From NCBI GenBank assembly GCA_030674915.1, contig JASXSV010000004.1, positions 1 through 64,000 on the forward strand: DNA of 64,000 bases, in the 5' to 3' direction. Source of the stretch: Candidatus Endonucleibacter bathymodioli. Lineage in GTDB: Bacteria > Pseudomonadota > Gammaproteobacteria > Pseudomonadales > Endozoicomonadaceae. Under the pieces are notes generated by a model. It saw only the letters and a list, made by a program, of their open reading frames with translations. It had not been told where the DNA came from and did not search any database. The position numbers and the translations under genes were made by a program. Below, piece by piece: positions 41,195-50,712 of the stretch (position 1 is its first letter; each line of letters starts with the position of its first letter).

Positions 41195-42754
41195 CTACAG
41201 TCTGTTTTTCTCGGTATGAATTTTTAGATGTCTGACTAAAACACTTTTTCGATTAAATGCCTTGTCACATATAATGCATTTAAATGGCGTTTCACCTCTA
41301 TGCCACAATGTATGTACAGTTAATTCCTGTTTGGTTATAAATCTCATGTTACACTCTAGGCAAGGATAAGGCTTCTCATTGGTATGGATTCTTATATGTG
41401 TTTTTAAATGTTGTTGTTGACGAAATGTATTGTTACACCCTTCCCATGTGCACTTGTATATTTTTACATTCGCATGGATATCCATATGCCTTTTTAAATG
41501 ATATTTACGAACAAATAGCCTACCACATTCGGAGCAAATCATTTTTTTGTCTTGGTGAATATTTTTTATATGGGACTGTAAATGATGCTCTATATTAAAA
41601 TACATAGAACAAATATGGCATTCGTAGTTTTTCCCCAGGAAACATTCTTCTGCACCATCTGAAACAGGAATTGGCATATTATTTACATGTCCATAAAGTA
41701 AATTCCCCCCCTCAGAATTGGGACTTGATAACTTATTAGTACCGACATAAATTACAATATCACAAGACGAATTCTCTGTTTTATTTCGTAACTCTGGTGA
41801 TTTCTTACGATCACTTATCAGCTCTATATCTTTATCTTTATCTTTATCTTTATTAAGTAAACCAGTATCAATAAGACAATCATTTGACAACATCTTATCG
41901 TCAACAAGCATCAAGTTTATATCGGACATTTTGTTATAACAAATATTATTAACTTGAGAGCTACTTCCAGATGAAGACTCCATATTCTGAGATGATGGGA
42001 ATAATTCTTTTGATATATTTAACCACAGTTCATCATAAATCATGCTGTCAATATCATCAAACAATGGGTTATGATATGATATTTCGTCACAACATGCATC
42101 ATTAGTATGGTAACTGTTTTCAGATGAGACTCTCATATGCTTACATGATGCAAATAGTGGCTTTAATATATTTAGTTCATTGCTAGAGCCATTATTACTA
42201 ATCAGACCATTAACATGTACTGTATTATTAAGTTCTATTTGTTCAATTGTGTAATCTAATGTCTTATTATCTTTATTAAGGGTAAATATAACCACAAATG
42301 CATATTTATAGTTTTTTGGTTCTGAATTTAGAGCACGCAAAAAATTATCCGCATCTACGCCTGATAAACTAGCCATACTACAAAAAGGAAGGCTTGGATA
42401 ATCATTAGCATTTGGAAGTTCCTCAACATTAGAATTTTCTAATATGGATATTAATATGGTATCAATTTTCTGCGTTATACTTTTACTCGATATTATTTTT
42501 TTATCAAGCATAGATATATAGCAAATATTTTCTCCATGATCAGGTAGTACGCAATTAGGAGGTATAAACTTAAAAACCCATTTCTCTTCCTCATTATCAA
42601 GGATTATACCATCTAAAATATCATTATCTAACGAAGCTTTAATGGATATGGATATGGATATTAATAAACAACAAGAAAATAATATACCAATAATCACAGC
42701 TGAAATATTTAATATATATATAGATCTTGCAATACAGAAGATTCTCAATATCAT
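41195..42754 (-). CDS. Secreted protein with five C2H2 zinc fingers, tandem copy B
   Basis: 519 residues, same architecture as copy A. Its differences are a signal peptide with an extra SI dipeptide, a leader domain with few substitutions, and an expanded DKDKDKDK run from slippage of a TTTATC hexamer. The five fingers show substitutions mostly at the finger tips and helices: VRKYHLKRH against GCNDHLKSH, and RQQQHLKTH against YQKHQLKIH. All zinc ligands are kept. A change of binding specificity after duplication is inferred. The gene is intact and probably shares the upstream region of copy A. Confidence 0.85.
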   Translation of the reverse strand: MILRIFCIARSIYILNISAVIIGILFSCCLLISISISIKASLDNDILDGIILDNEEEKWVFKFIPPNCVLPDHGENICYISMLDKKIISSKSITQKIDTILISILENSNVEELPNANDYPSLPFCSMASLSGVDADNFLRALNSEPKNYKYAFVVIFTLNKDNKTLDYTIEQIELNNTVHVNGLISNNGSSNELNILKPLFASCKHMRVSSENSYHTNDACCDEISYHNPLFDDIDSMIYDELWLNISKELFPSSQNMESSSGSSSQVNNICYNKMSDINLMLVDDKMLSNDCLIDTGLLNKDKDKDKDIELISDRKKSPELRNKTENSSCDIVIYVGTNKLSSPNSEGGNLLYGHVNNMPIPVSDGAEECFLGKNYECHICSMYFNIEHHLQSHIKNIHQDKKMICSECGRLFVRKYHLKRHMDIHANVKIYKCTWEGCNNTFRQQQHLKTHIRIHTNEKPYPCLECNMRFITKQELTVHTLWHRGETPFKCIICDKAFNRKSVLVRHLKIHTEKNRL

Positions 42755-43056
42755 TGGGTTTACCTATATGATTCCGACTGACAAGAAAACTATATGCATT
42801 ATTATTGATTCAACTGACAATTGCAATAACTTTCTCATCTACAGTGTTACATATATGTGTTTTGATCTGATTATTTCGAAAAAGCCATAGGTCACGGTAT
42901 TGTAATTATTGATGGAAATTAATCGTCAGCTGGAACCCAAAAATATAAACATTAGTGAATGTTTACAGTAATATCATTGATGTCACACCAATAGGAAAGG
43001 CGCAAGCAGACTCGGTAACTACAAAGACGGAAAACGACAAAAGATCCTGAAGCTGC

Positions 43057-43743
43057 TTGATACCATATGGACTGTATGCGTCGGTTTGCGCAACTTGATT
43101 TATTAGATGCCATACCTGATGAAACTACCATACTTAATTTCAGAAGACTAATTGAAAAACACCAACTTAGCGCAGCCATCTTTGCGGATATCAATCAATA
43201 TATTGCTGGAAAAGGCATCAAGGTATCTCAAGGCAGCATGGTAGCTGCGACCATTATCCAAGCTCCTAGCTCTACTAAAAACAAAGACAAAAAACGTGAC
43301 CCTGATATGCGTTCCACCCGTAAAAACAACCAATATTATTTTGGTTTTAAAATACACATAGGAACAGATATCAATAGCAACGTCATACACAGCGCAACCG
43401 TCACACCGGCGAACGAAGCTGATGTTAACGAATTACCCAAGTTACTGCGCAAAGATGATAAAGTAGTATGCGCAGATTCGGGTTATGCTAGTGACACTTA
43501 CAAACGAGGAGCACGCAGCCTTGGCATGAGCTGGAAGGTCAACGACAAGCGCAGACCAAGAAAAATCAACCTAGTAGCAGTCAGCGCAAAAGTAATCTCC
43601 AGCAATCAAAAATACGAGCCAAGGTAGAGCACTGTTCCTAATCCTCAAATGAATCGAAAATTACTATAAAATAATCTCGAAAGTCAGAGAGTTTTATCGA
43701 AAATCTAACAACCAACTTGCAAACCACTTCAATCAGAGATTCC
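43057..43743 (+). pseudogene. Decayed IS5-type transposase (third type)
   Basis: Starts inside the gene (MDCMRRFAQLDLLDAIPDET, TILNFRRLIEKHQLSAA), joined directly to the end of the tandem duplication, so the 5' end is lost. The usual catalytic VDATI is VAATI (Asp to Ala), and the frame breaks after QKYEPR at 43627, just before the expected VEHxF segment. The right end CAATCAGAGATTCC is present at about 43730-43743. Inactive on three counts. Confidence 0.8.
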
Positions 43744-43911
43744 ATAGCAAGAGCGTGAAATCCTGCTAGCTAAACATGTTGAGTTACTGCAGTGGGCGAG
43801 AAGATCCTCCTGATTTTTAAAATGAGTGGAGGAACTCACGCTGCTACGGTGCACTAAGCGCAATCGATTGATATATTCGCAGCGCAAACTTTTATAAGGA
43901 GACCCATTAAT

Positions 43912-45030
43912 ATGAGTAAAGCATGTGATGATTTGTTAACCAATGCCAAAGGGCGTGTCTTTAACTTTTCTTCAGGTCCTGCACCTATGCCTCTCTCAGT
44001 ATTGGAGCAGGCGCGCGATGAATTGCTTAACTGGAAAGACTCTGGAGCCTCTGTAATGGAGGTTAGCCATAGGGGCAAGGCCTTTATGCAATTAGCAGAA
44101 GAATCTATCGAGGATTTACGTAATTTACTAGATATTCCTGACAACTACACAGTTCTTTTTCTTCAGGGTGGGGCAAGAGGGCAGTTTGCAGGAGTGCCAT
44201 TAAATATAAAAGGGAGTGTAACTGCTGCGGATTATGTAGATAGTGGCTTTTGGGCACAGTCAGCTATCACTGAAGCACAACGCTATCTCACTGTAAATGT
44301 AGTGTCTGATGGTAAGAAGAGCAACTTCCAGAGCCTACCTAAACAAAGTGAGTGGCGTCTCAATGCGGATGCCGCATACTTGCATTACACGCCAAATGAA
44401 ACAATTGGAGGTCTAGAGTTTCCATTTATTCCTGATAGTGGTTCTGTGCCATTAGTGGCGGACATGTCATCCAATATTTTATCAAGACCTTTGGATATCA
44501 GTCGCTTTGGGATCATTTATGCTGGAGCCCAAAAAAATATTGGGCCGGCAGGTTTAACGGTAGTGATTATCAGAAACGACTTGATGGAAAGAAAACATCC
44601 GACCTGCCCATCGATACTAAGCTATAAAGACCAATCTAGTAGAAATTCTATGTACAATACCCCTCCAACCTTTGCATGGTATCTATCTAGTTTAGTTTTT
44701 AAATGGTTGAAAAAGTCCGGTGGTCTTAAAGCGATTGCAGAGATCAATGAACGCAAGGCTAATAAGCTGTATGGAATAATTGATAAAACCGGGTTTTACC
44801 TCAATAATGTGGATAAAGACTGGAGATCCAGAATGAATGTGCCTTTTTCCATAATAGACTCGACGCTAGATACGGTATTTTTAGCAAAGGCCGAGCAGGA
44901 AGGTTTTTTATCTCTTAAAGGTCATATAGCAGCAGGTGGTATGCGTGCTAGCATTTATAATGCAGTGCCCGAGTCACACGTTGATGCATTAATTGGTTTT
45001 ATGACTGAGTTTGAGCGGCGTCATGGTTGA
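43912..45030 (+). CDS. serC: Phosphoserine aminotransferase
   Basis: PLP enzyme of serine (and, in proteobacteria, pyridoxal phosphate) biosynthesis: 3-phosphohydroxypyruvate plus glutamate to phosphoserine. 372 residues. The start is set by AAGGAG 9-14 bp before the ATG. FNFSSGPAPMP is the family start, FLQGGARGQF lies near residue 82, the PLP lysine is in YAGAQKNIGPAG near residue 205, and GGMRASIYNAV lies near the end. It is first in a serC-pheA-hisC run, an order common in gammaproteobacteria such as Pseudomonas. Confidence 0.97.
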   Translation: MSKACDDLLTNAKGRVFNFSSGPAPMPLSVLEQARDELLNWKDSGASVMEVSHRGKAFMQLAEESIEDLRNLLDIPDNYTVLFLQGGARGQFAGVPLNIKGSVTAADYVDSGFWAQSAITEAQRYLTVNVVSDGKKSNFQSLPKQSEWRLNADAAYLHYTPNETIGGLEFPFIPDSGSVPLVADMSSNILSRPLDISRFGIIYAGAQKNIGPAGLTVVIIRNDLMERKHPTCPSILSYKDQSSRNSMYNTPPTFAWYLSSLVFKWLKKSGGLKAIAEINERKANKLYGIIDKTGFYLNNVDKDWRSRMNVPFSIIDSTLDTVFLAKAEQEGFLSLKGHIAAGGMRASIYNAVPESHVDALIGFMTEFERRHG

Positions 45031-45106
45031 TGAGCCAAGATACTATATAGTTTGACGACAGTGGCACAATGTTCGCTGAAGATAATACCATTGAGTGATA
45101 AACAAG

Positions 45107-46216
45107 ATGATAGGAAATAAACTTGGTGATTTAAGGCAGCAAATTGACACTATAGATAAGAAAATACTAAAGCTAATCAGTAACAGGGCTCATTGCGCTC
45201 AGGAAGTAGCCAAAATAAAACAGAAAGCGTGTGAGGAATCCGGAGAGCCGGTGGTTTTTTATAAGCCGGAAAGAGAGGCCCAAGTATTACGCGCAATTAT
45301 GAAAAATAACGAAGGGCCTCTAGCTGATGAAGAGATAGCTCGGCTATTTAGGGAAATAATGTCCGCATGCCTGTCTCTGGAAATGCCACTAAAGGTCGCT
45401 TACCTTGGCCCGGATGGTACTTTTACCAAGCAGGCTGCAATCAAGCATTTTGGTCACTCGGCACATTGCGTTCCAATGGCTGCCATTGATGCAGTTTTTC
45501 GTGAAGTTAGCGCCGGAGCTGCGAACTACGGCGTAGTGCCAGTCGAAAATTCCAGCGAAGGAGTTGTTAATCACACCCTTGATAGTTTTATTGATTCCTC
45601 CCTAAAAATTTGCGGTGAAGTAGTGTTGCGGATTCATCATCACATGCTGATTTCAGAAAATACCAATAAGGAAAATATTACACGAATATACTCACACTCA
45701 CAGTCATTGGCCCAGTGCCGGAAGTGGCTTGATTCCAATTGGCCTACGGCAGAAAGAATAGCTGTTAGCTCTAATGCGGAAGCAGCTAAGCGCGTTCATG
45801 CTGAGCTAAATTCGGCTGCCATTGCTGGAGACATGGCTGTTGAGCTTTATCACCTTAAAAAGATTGCAGAGAAAATTGAAGATCAACCGGATAACTCTAC
45901 TCGTTTTTTAATTATTGGTAATGACCAAGTTCCCTGTAGCAGCACCAACGGTCAAGACGATACAACTTCTATTATCGTCGGTGTCAAGAACCAGCCTGGC
46001 GCCTTACAATCTATTCTTCAGCCTTTTCATGATCATAATATTGATCTTACTCGGGTAGAAACACGACCTGCCCACAGAGGTATTTGGAACTACCTCTTTT
46101 TTATTGACTTTAATGGCCATCAAGATGAATCGGTGGCCAAAGCAATATTGAAAAATTTAAGTGAGCACGCCAACGATTTGAAAATACTTGGCTCATACCC
46201 CAAAGGTGTTCTTTGA
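45107..46216 (+). CDS. pheA: Bifunctional chorismate mutase/prephenate dehydratase (P-protein)
   Basis: Converts chorismate to prephenate and then phenylpyruvate in phenylalanine biosynthesis. An N-terminal AroQ chorismate mutase domain (LRQQIDTIDKKILKLISNRA) runs to residue 90. The prephenate dehydratase domain has AYLGPDGTFTKQAA and the catalytic DNSTRFLIIG. The C-terminal ACT regulatory domain has GVKNQPGALQSIL and the TRVETRP segment that corresponds to the ESRP phenylalanine-binding motif. It has 369 residues from the ATG at 45107. A GTG at 45095 in the same frame is an equally weak alternative. It lies 76 bp after serC on the same strand and is probably co-transcribed. Confidence 0.95.
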   Translation: MIGNKLGDLRQQIDTIDKKILKLISNRAHCAQEVAKIKQKACEESGEPVVFYKPEREAQVLRAIMKNNEGPLADEEIARLFREIMSACLSLEMPLKVAYLGPDGTFTKQAAIKHFGHSAHCVPMAAIDAVFREVSAGAANYGVVPVENSSEGVVNHTLDSFIDSSLKICGEVVLRIHHHMLISENTNKENITRIYSHSQSLAQCRKWLDSNWPTAERIAVSSNAEAAKRVHAELNSAAIAGDMAVELYHLKKIAEKIEDQPDNSTRFLIIGNDQVPCSSTNGQDDTTSIIVGVKNQPGALQSILQPFHDHNIDLTRVETRPAHRGIWNYLFFIDFNGHQDESVAKAILKNLSEHANDLKILGSYPKGVL

Positions 46217-46218
46217 GC

Positions 46219-46343
46219 CCTACACCCATTCCCCATGAAGGTGTGTGGTTGTTGATGTGCTCACAACCTATCACCTACTACTCGTAAAATCTGGGGATTC
46301 ACTCATTTATCACCTACTCCACTTTCAATGATAACGGGTATAG
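46219..46343. repeat. Dispersed intergenic palindromic repeat
   Basis: One of the best preserved copies: CCCATTCCCCATGAAGGTGTG, ACCTATCACCTACTACTCG, CATTTATCACCTACTCC and CAATGATAACGGGTATA. It separates pheA from hisC within the operon. Confidence 0.75.
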
Positions 46344-46364
46344 TTACTAACTGAGGAATAACTA

Positions 46365-47483
46365 TTGAGTTGCGATTTTATCAACTTAGCCTTGCCTAAT
46401 GTGCGCTCATTGCAGTCTTATCAGCCGGGTAAGTCTATAGAAGAATTGGCTCGAGAACGAGGTTTGCCGGCGGATAAGATTGTAAAACTAGCAAGTAATG
46501 AAAATCCTATGGGACCACCTCCATCGGCCATTGCTGCTATTCAATCGGTGTTATCAGGGCTTTCGCGCTATCCTGACACCAATGGATTTGAGCTTAAAAA
46601 AGCCTTGGCAGCTCATCACAATGTCGATGTAGAACAAATCACTTTAGGTAATGGATCTAATGATGTGCTGGTTTTGCTTGCAGAGTCCTATTTAGCTCCA
46701 GGAATATCAGCTATTTATTCTGAGCATGCTTTCTTCATTTATTTTTTTATCACCAATACTGCAGGGGCTGAAGGGATTGAAGTACCTTCTCTTGACTGGG
46801 GGCATGACCTTAAAGCGATGGTGACAGCCATTCGTCCAGATACCCGTATGATTTTTCTTGCTAACCCTAATAACCCTACAGGAACCTATTTTGATAACGA
46901 GGCTCTGGATAATTTTTTGGCTTGCGTGCCGGAGCAAGTGCTAATTGTATTGGATCAGGCCTATTTTGAATATAGCGCCGATTTTGGCATACTTAACCCA
47001 GTAAACTTGATAAATAGCCACCCTAATTTGATTGTGCTTAGAACATTCTCCAAGGCGTATGGCTTGGCAGGGTGCCGGATAGGATACGCCATATCTCATC
47101 CCAATATTGCTGATATTCTCAACCGTATCAGGCAGCTATTCAATGTAAACTCCTTGGCTCAAAAAGCTGCTTTAGCGGCTTTGCATGATGACGCTTATCT
47201 CAAACAATCAATAAAATTAAATACCCAAGGAAGATCTCAACTTGTGTCTGGCCTTACTGACTTAGGGCTTTCCTGCATCCCATCTTCTACCAATTTTATT
47301 TGTGTTGATACGAAGCGAGATAGTTTAGCTGTTTATCAGAATATGCTAGCGGAAGGTGTTATTGTTCTGCCACTGGGCAATTACAATATGCCGCAACACC
47401 TAAGAATTTCTGTTGGTCTTCAAAACGAGAATCAGCAATGCCTCAATGCTCTAGCGGCAGCATTATACCAGCTCCCTGAGTAA
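46365..47483 (+). CDS. hisC: Histidinol-phosphate aminotransferase
   Basis: PLP aminotransferase acting in histidine biosynthesis and often in aromatic amino acid biosynthesis. Placement after pheA suggests the HisC2/aromatic-type role. 372 residues. A TTG start is used, with GAGG 9 bp before it. No ATG lies close by. KLASNENPMGPP near residue 42, NPNNPTGT near residue 165, the PLP lysine in RTFSKAYGLAG near residue 228, and QHLRISVG at the end are family signatures. In related genomes tyrA and aroA follow, but here the operon stops and a palindromic repeat and DUF167 gene follow instead. Confidence 0.95.
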   Translation: MSCDFINLALPNVRSLQSYQPGKSIEELARERGLPADKIVKLASNENPMGPPPSAIAAIQSVLSGLSRYPDTNGFELKKALAAHHNVDVEQITLGNGSNDVLVLLAESYLAPGISAIYSEHAFFIYFFITNTAGAEGIEVPSLDWGHDLKAMVTAIRPDTRMIFLANPNNPTGTYFDNEALDNFLACVPEQVLIVLDQAYFEYSADFGILNPVNLINSHPNLIVLRTFSKAYGLAGCRIGYAISHPNIADILNRIRQLFNVNSLAQKAALAALHDDAYLKQSIKLNTQGRSQLVSGLTDLGLSCIPSSTNFICVDTKRDSLAVYQNMLAEGVIVLPLGNYNMPQHLRISVGLQNENQQCLNALAAALYQLPE

Positions 47484-47486
47484 GCG

Positions 47487-47585
47487 ACAAACAAACTAGT
47501 CCCCCTATCACCTACTTATTAGAGGAGTCCTGTGGTTTCGCTAGTTTGTCACCTATTCACATATTCATGATGACCGCTATATACC
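47487..47585. repeat. Dispersed intergenic palindromic repeat
   Basis: Contains CCCTATCACCTACTTATTAG and GCTAGTTTGTCACCTATTC, closing at CATGATGACCGCTATATACC. Downstream of hisC, it may act as a terminator. Confidence 0.6.
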
Positions 47586-47831
47586 AAGCTAATTCAAGAT
47601 AGTGAGTCTCTATAATATTGAACAGGCGTACCCATGGTACGATTTTTCCATGTCTTTTTAGAACGAGATAACGCTCAGTGATAACTTTTTATAGGTGTAT
47701 TCTGCGGATGCGAAAGTGACTTATTTCATACGACAATGCTGTTTGTTTGTGTGACTGTATTATCTCACATTTATTAGACTTGTTCAGAATTCCCATAAGA
47801 AAAGGCTGTTGTAGAAGTTTTTGAGTGGTGG

Positions 47832-48101
47832 GTGCTGCTGTTGCAGGAGTTAGGCTATGGAGAACTGAAGTCAGTGATTATTCAGATAAAGGTTAAGCCT
47901 CGGTCAAGAGTGTCGAGTCTAGAACAAGTGCCAGATGGCACTTGGGTCGCAAAGCTAAAGTCACCACCTATTGATGGTAAGGCCAATAAAGAACTTGTTG
48001 CATTAGTGGCTGAATATTTCCAGTGCCGAAAAACCGCTGTAACTATCAAAACCGGTAAAAAAGGGTTAACTAAACTGGTGAAAGTTGATACGCTGCAATG
48101 A
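47832..48101 (+). CDS. DUF167 (YggU) family protein
   Basis: 89 residues. IKVKPRSRVSSLEQV, then PPIDGKANKELVALVAEYF and VTIKTGKKGLTKLVKV are the landmarks of the DUF167/YggU family, a small cytosolic alpha/beta protein of unknown function. The E. coli homologue is 96 residues. The start is uncertain: GTG at 47832 gives the more typical length, and GTG at 47874 would give 75 residues. In many gammaproteobacteria yggU lies next to yggT and proC, which are absent here. Confidence 0.8.
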   Translation: MLLLQELGYGELKSVIIQIKVKPRSRVSSLEQVPDGTWVAKLKSPPIDGKANKELVALVAEYFQCRKTAVTIKTGKKGLTKLVKVDTLQ

Positions 48102-48199
48102 GTTATCAGATAGAATTATGAGACAGCAATGCACTAAGGCAGATATCCACCTGTGCTTATTGCTGCTTTAGGTATCAAGCAACAGAGAAAAAATTACCT

Positions 48200-48541
48200 A
48201 TGAGTCATTTACCGCCATGTACAAAGTGTAATTCACAATATACATACGAAGATGGCACGTTGTTAGTATGTCCAGAATGTGGTCACGAATGGGCAATTAG
48301 TAACGATAAAAATACTGGAGACGAAGGAACTCATGTTAAAGATGCTAATGGCACAGTTTTGAATGATGGCGATACTATTATTGTGGCAAAGGATTTAAAA
48401 GTTAAAGGGTCGTCCTCTGTTGTTAAGGTGGGAACTAAGGTAAAAAATATTCGTCTAGTTGAAGGTGACCACAATATCGATTGTAAAATATCAGGTATTG
48501 GTGCAATGAAGCTGAAATCTGCTTTCGTCAAGAAGGCATGA
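48200..48541 (+). CDS. PhnA/YjdM-type zinc-ribbon protein
   Basis: 113 residues. An N-terminal zinc ribbon ([15 protein letters not shown], then VCPECGHEW) with four cysteines is followed by a small beta domain ([38 protein letters not shown]) that matches PhnA/YjdM throughout. The name PhnA derives from the phosphonate cluster, but the E. coli protein is not required for C-P lyase and its role is unclear. The predicted location is the cytosol. The length equals the family's usual 110-115 residues. Confidence 0.9.
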   Translation: MSHLPPCTKCNSQYTYEDGTLLVCPECGHEWAISNDKNTGDEGTHVKDANGTVLNDGDTIIVAKDLKVKGSSSVVKVGTKVKNIRLVEGDHNIDCKISGIGAMKLKSAFVKKA

Positions 48542-48715
48542 GATTACAGATCTTGTTGTTCCTCGTTGGTAAGCAACACTTGCCCAGCAAGGCAAATGCA
48601 CTCGGATGGCAAAAACCACCTCCTTCATTGCTCCGCTTTTTATCACTGGTGATTTACGACGTTATGTGTATCGTGGCACTTGTGGTTACAATAAACTATC
48701 TGATTCCGTTGGTAA

Positions 48716-48820
48716 CCCATACTAGCTCCAATTATGGAGTGGGCGAGGCAATAAACGAGCAGAACCTCCCTCCATGCGCCTAACAGTAAGTGACAACATC
48801 TTCAATAGAAGTTGGTATAA
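48716..48820. repeat. Dispersed intergenic palindromic repeat
   Basis: A degraded copy with CCCATACTAGCTCCAATTATG, AACGAGCAGAACCTCCC and CATCTTCAATAGAAGTTGGTA, between the PhnA-type gene and the secreted unknown. Confidence 0.55.
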
Positions 48821-48883
48821 TGCTCTATCTATAGCAATTTTGTAGAATGTAACCACCAAAACAGATGGAGGAAAAATAAATAT

Positions 48884-50353
48884 ATGATTATCTTTTTTAG
48901 AAGTTGGCTTTGGATATGGGTTATTAGGTTATTGCTTTCAGTTCAGAGTTATGCTGCAGATGACACCATCTGTGAACGTGAAGATCTGCCGCCAGTTTGG
49001 TATTCAGAATCTGCTAAAATATTTATAAACGCCCTGAACTTGCCTCAAAATAATACAAAAGAAGATGTATCTCCACCGATACAAATAGCAAACAAGCAGT
49101 TATTGCAGAATAGACAATACGAGCCTGTCAGTCCAAAAGATATTATAGATATAATATCTTTTGTTGATAATGTATTAGCTCAAGGAATAATAACTAATAG
49201 TCAAATAACACAATCCATAGAAGAAGCAGTAAGCCTTTCCGTTGTTTGGAAAGAAATAGTGGAAAATAATTTCAAGAAAATACGCATTTTTATAGCAGAA
49301 GCAGGCATAGAGTTAAATGCTGCAGATGAGGCAAATCAAGCCGACAATAAGAGTCCTCCACCTATAGATGTTAGCGATTACTATCAAATCTATTATTATA
49401 GACTGATTGCAACAAAAATATGGCCTTGGCTAGATAATATAAAAGCTAAAAACAGTGCCCTCTACGATACTAACGCCAAAGTTTTCCGCATTAATTATAG
49501 CCCTGAGAAAAAGAAACCCACATTGTCAGAGTCGGATGAGAAACACTGCCATATGATCTATTACGGCGAAGATGTGATTCTAAAATACCGCTCCAGTAAG
49601 CAGGAGTATGATTCTAAACCCTTGGATGTAAACCTTATTAGGAGGATGATACAAAACTGGCTTGAAATTTATGTTTTTAGAACAGAGGAAATCATGCACC
49701 ACGATAAATGCAACGTGCATATGGGAAAACCTATATGGTCTTTTTTATACTATATCGGCATAGAACAAAGATACACCTTGAATTTCAATGAGATACATGA
49801 GGGTTATTGTAGCACTACTTCCAGATATAATATTGCTGCTATTGTAGATATAGATGATTTTATTAAATTCAGAAATCTTATGCATTATATTCCAGAGATT
49901 CTGGAGTTAATTAACAACGACTCCATAACAACGTTATCTTCTGTTTTAGAGGCCGACGGAAAAACTAATAGAAAAACAGAGGAGAATCATATAGAATATT
50001 GGCAGGAATTTGCCTACAGCTTCTCTCTTATTCTCAATCCGCTCTGCATTATATGCTTAGATGCACGCGAAAAATATAAAGAATACAGGAAGATTATCAA
50101 TACGCCTGACATAGTTATTACTAATAGTAAAACTAACGAACCTATTACCACTCCAGCACTACCAAAATTACGTTTAAATACTCATATTCCTCATTCAAAT
50201 ACACGAAGTAATGCAGAAAAAAATGCGCTAATAGCTCATATAAACTTCATGTGGTATTTAAAACAAGTTAATTTTACTTATGCACACCAAATTCAAGATT
50301 ATCAAAAAATTCATATAGCTCACATTATGGCTGCAAAGTTCTACAATCAATGA
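48884..50353 (+). CDS. Unknown secreted protein
   Basis: 489 residues, unrecognised. The ATG follows GGAGG by about 12 bp. A signal peptide (SWLWIWVIRLLLSVQSYAA, cleavage near residue 25) predicts export. The rest is a globular, aromatic- and charge-rich, AT-biased sequence with predicted helices. KYRSSKQEYDSKPLDVN, EEIMHHDKCNVHMGKPIW and the EGYCSTTSRYNIAAIVDID stretch are the most distinctive parts but match no family I know. Codon use is as AT-rich as that of the effector genes and unlike serC or pheA. A secreted effector is plausible from the signal peptide and its place among lineage-specific genes, but there is no functional evidence. Confidence 0.65.
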   Translation: MIIFFRSWLWIWVIRLLLSVQSYAADDTICEREDLPPVWYSESAKIFINALNLPQNNTKEDVSPPIQIANKQLLQNRQYEPVSPKDIIDIISFVDNVLAQGIITNSQITQSIEEAVSLSVVWKEIVENNFKKIRIFIAEAGIELNAADEANQADNKSPPPIDVSDYYQIYYYRLIATKIWPWLDNIKAKNSALYDTNAKVFRINYSPEKKKPTLSESDEKHCHMIYYGEDVILKYRSSKQEYDSKPLDVNLIRRMIQNWLEIYVFRTEEIMHHDKCNVHMGKPIWSFLYYIGIEQRYTLNFNEIHEGYCSTTSRYNIAAIVDIDDFIKFRNLMHYIPEILELINNDSITTLSSVLEADGKTNRKTEENHIEYWQEFAYSFSLILNPLCIICLDAREKYKEYRKIINTPDIVITNSKTNEPITTPALPKLRLNTHIPHSNTRSNAEKNALIAHINFMWYLKQVNFTYAHQIQDYQKIHIAHIMAAKFYNQ

Positions 50354-50398
50354 CCTATTTATCGTTAAAGAAACATTAAAGAGACAACCAAATATTAT

Positions 50399-50704
50399 TT
50401 GTTAGGCCAGTATAAGCTGTCAATCACATCTAATCTAGGCTTACCCCAAGAAACATATAAAATGCTACCCTTGGCAAATAGCACTCTGGAGACCATGACA
50501 ACACCGTACTGTAGTCAGGAAAAGAATACAAATTACCTAGATGCATTCGACGCAACTGAGAACGCAATATCGGTTTATTCAAAGCCTACTGTTATTGCTG
50601 ATAATATCATCAAACAATTACATGATTTCAACATATCCTTTATAACATTGGGAGGGGGTCGCAGCAGTAGCATTCAGTTGGCTTTACGGTTACTACTTAA
50701 ATAG
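50399..50704 (+). CDS. Possible truncated unknown protein
   Basis: An open frame of 101 residues beginning at TTG without a convincing ribosome-binding site. It ends at the left edge of an IS relic (CGAATCTCTGATTG at 50713), so it may be the remnant of a longer gene. VYSKPTVIADNIIKQLHDF is its most protein-like segment. Unrecognised. Confidence 0.25.
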   Translation: MLGQYKLSITSNLGLPQETYKMLPLANSTLETMTTPYCSQEKNTNYLDAFDATENAISVYSKPTVIADNIIKQLHDFNISFITLGGGRSSSIQLALRLLLK

Positions 50705-50712
50705 TTACCTAG

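Larger units (their letters stand above)
40873..43056. repeat. Tandem duplication unit 2 (about 2.2 kb)
   Basis: Second copy of the unit at 38650-40832. It contains a further truncated IS256 N-terminus, zinc-finger copy B, and the same upstream sequence. An IS5-type relic follows immediately. Confidence 0.85.
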
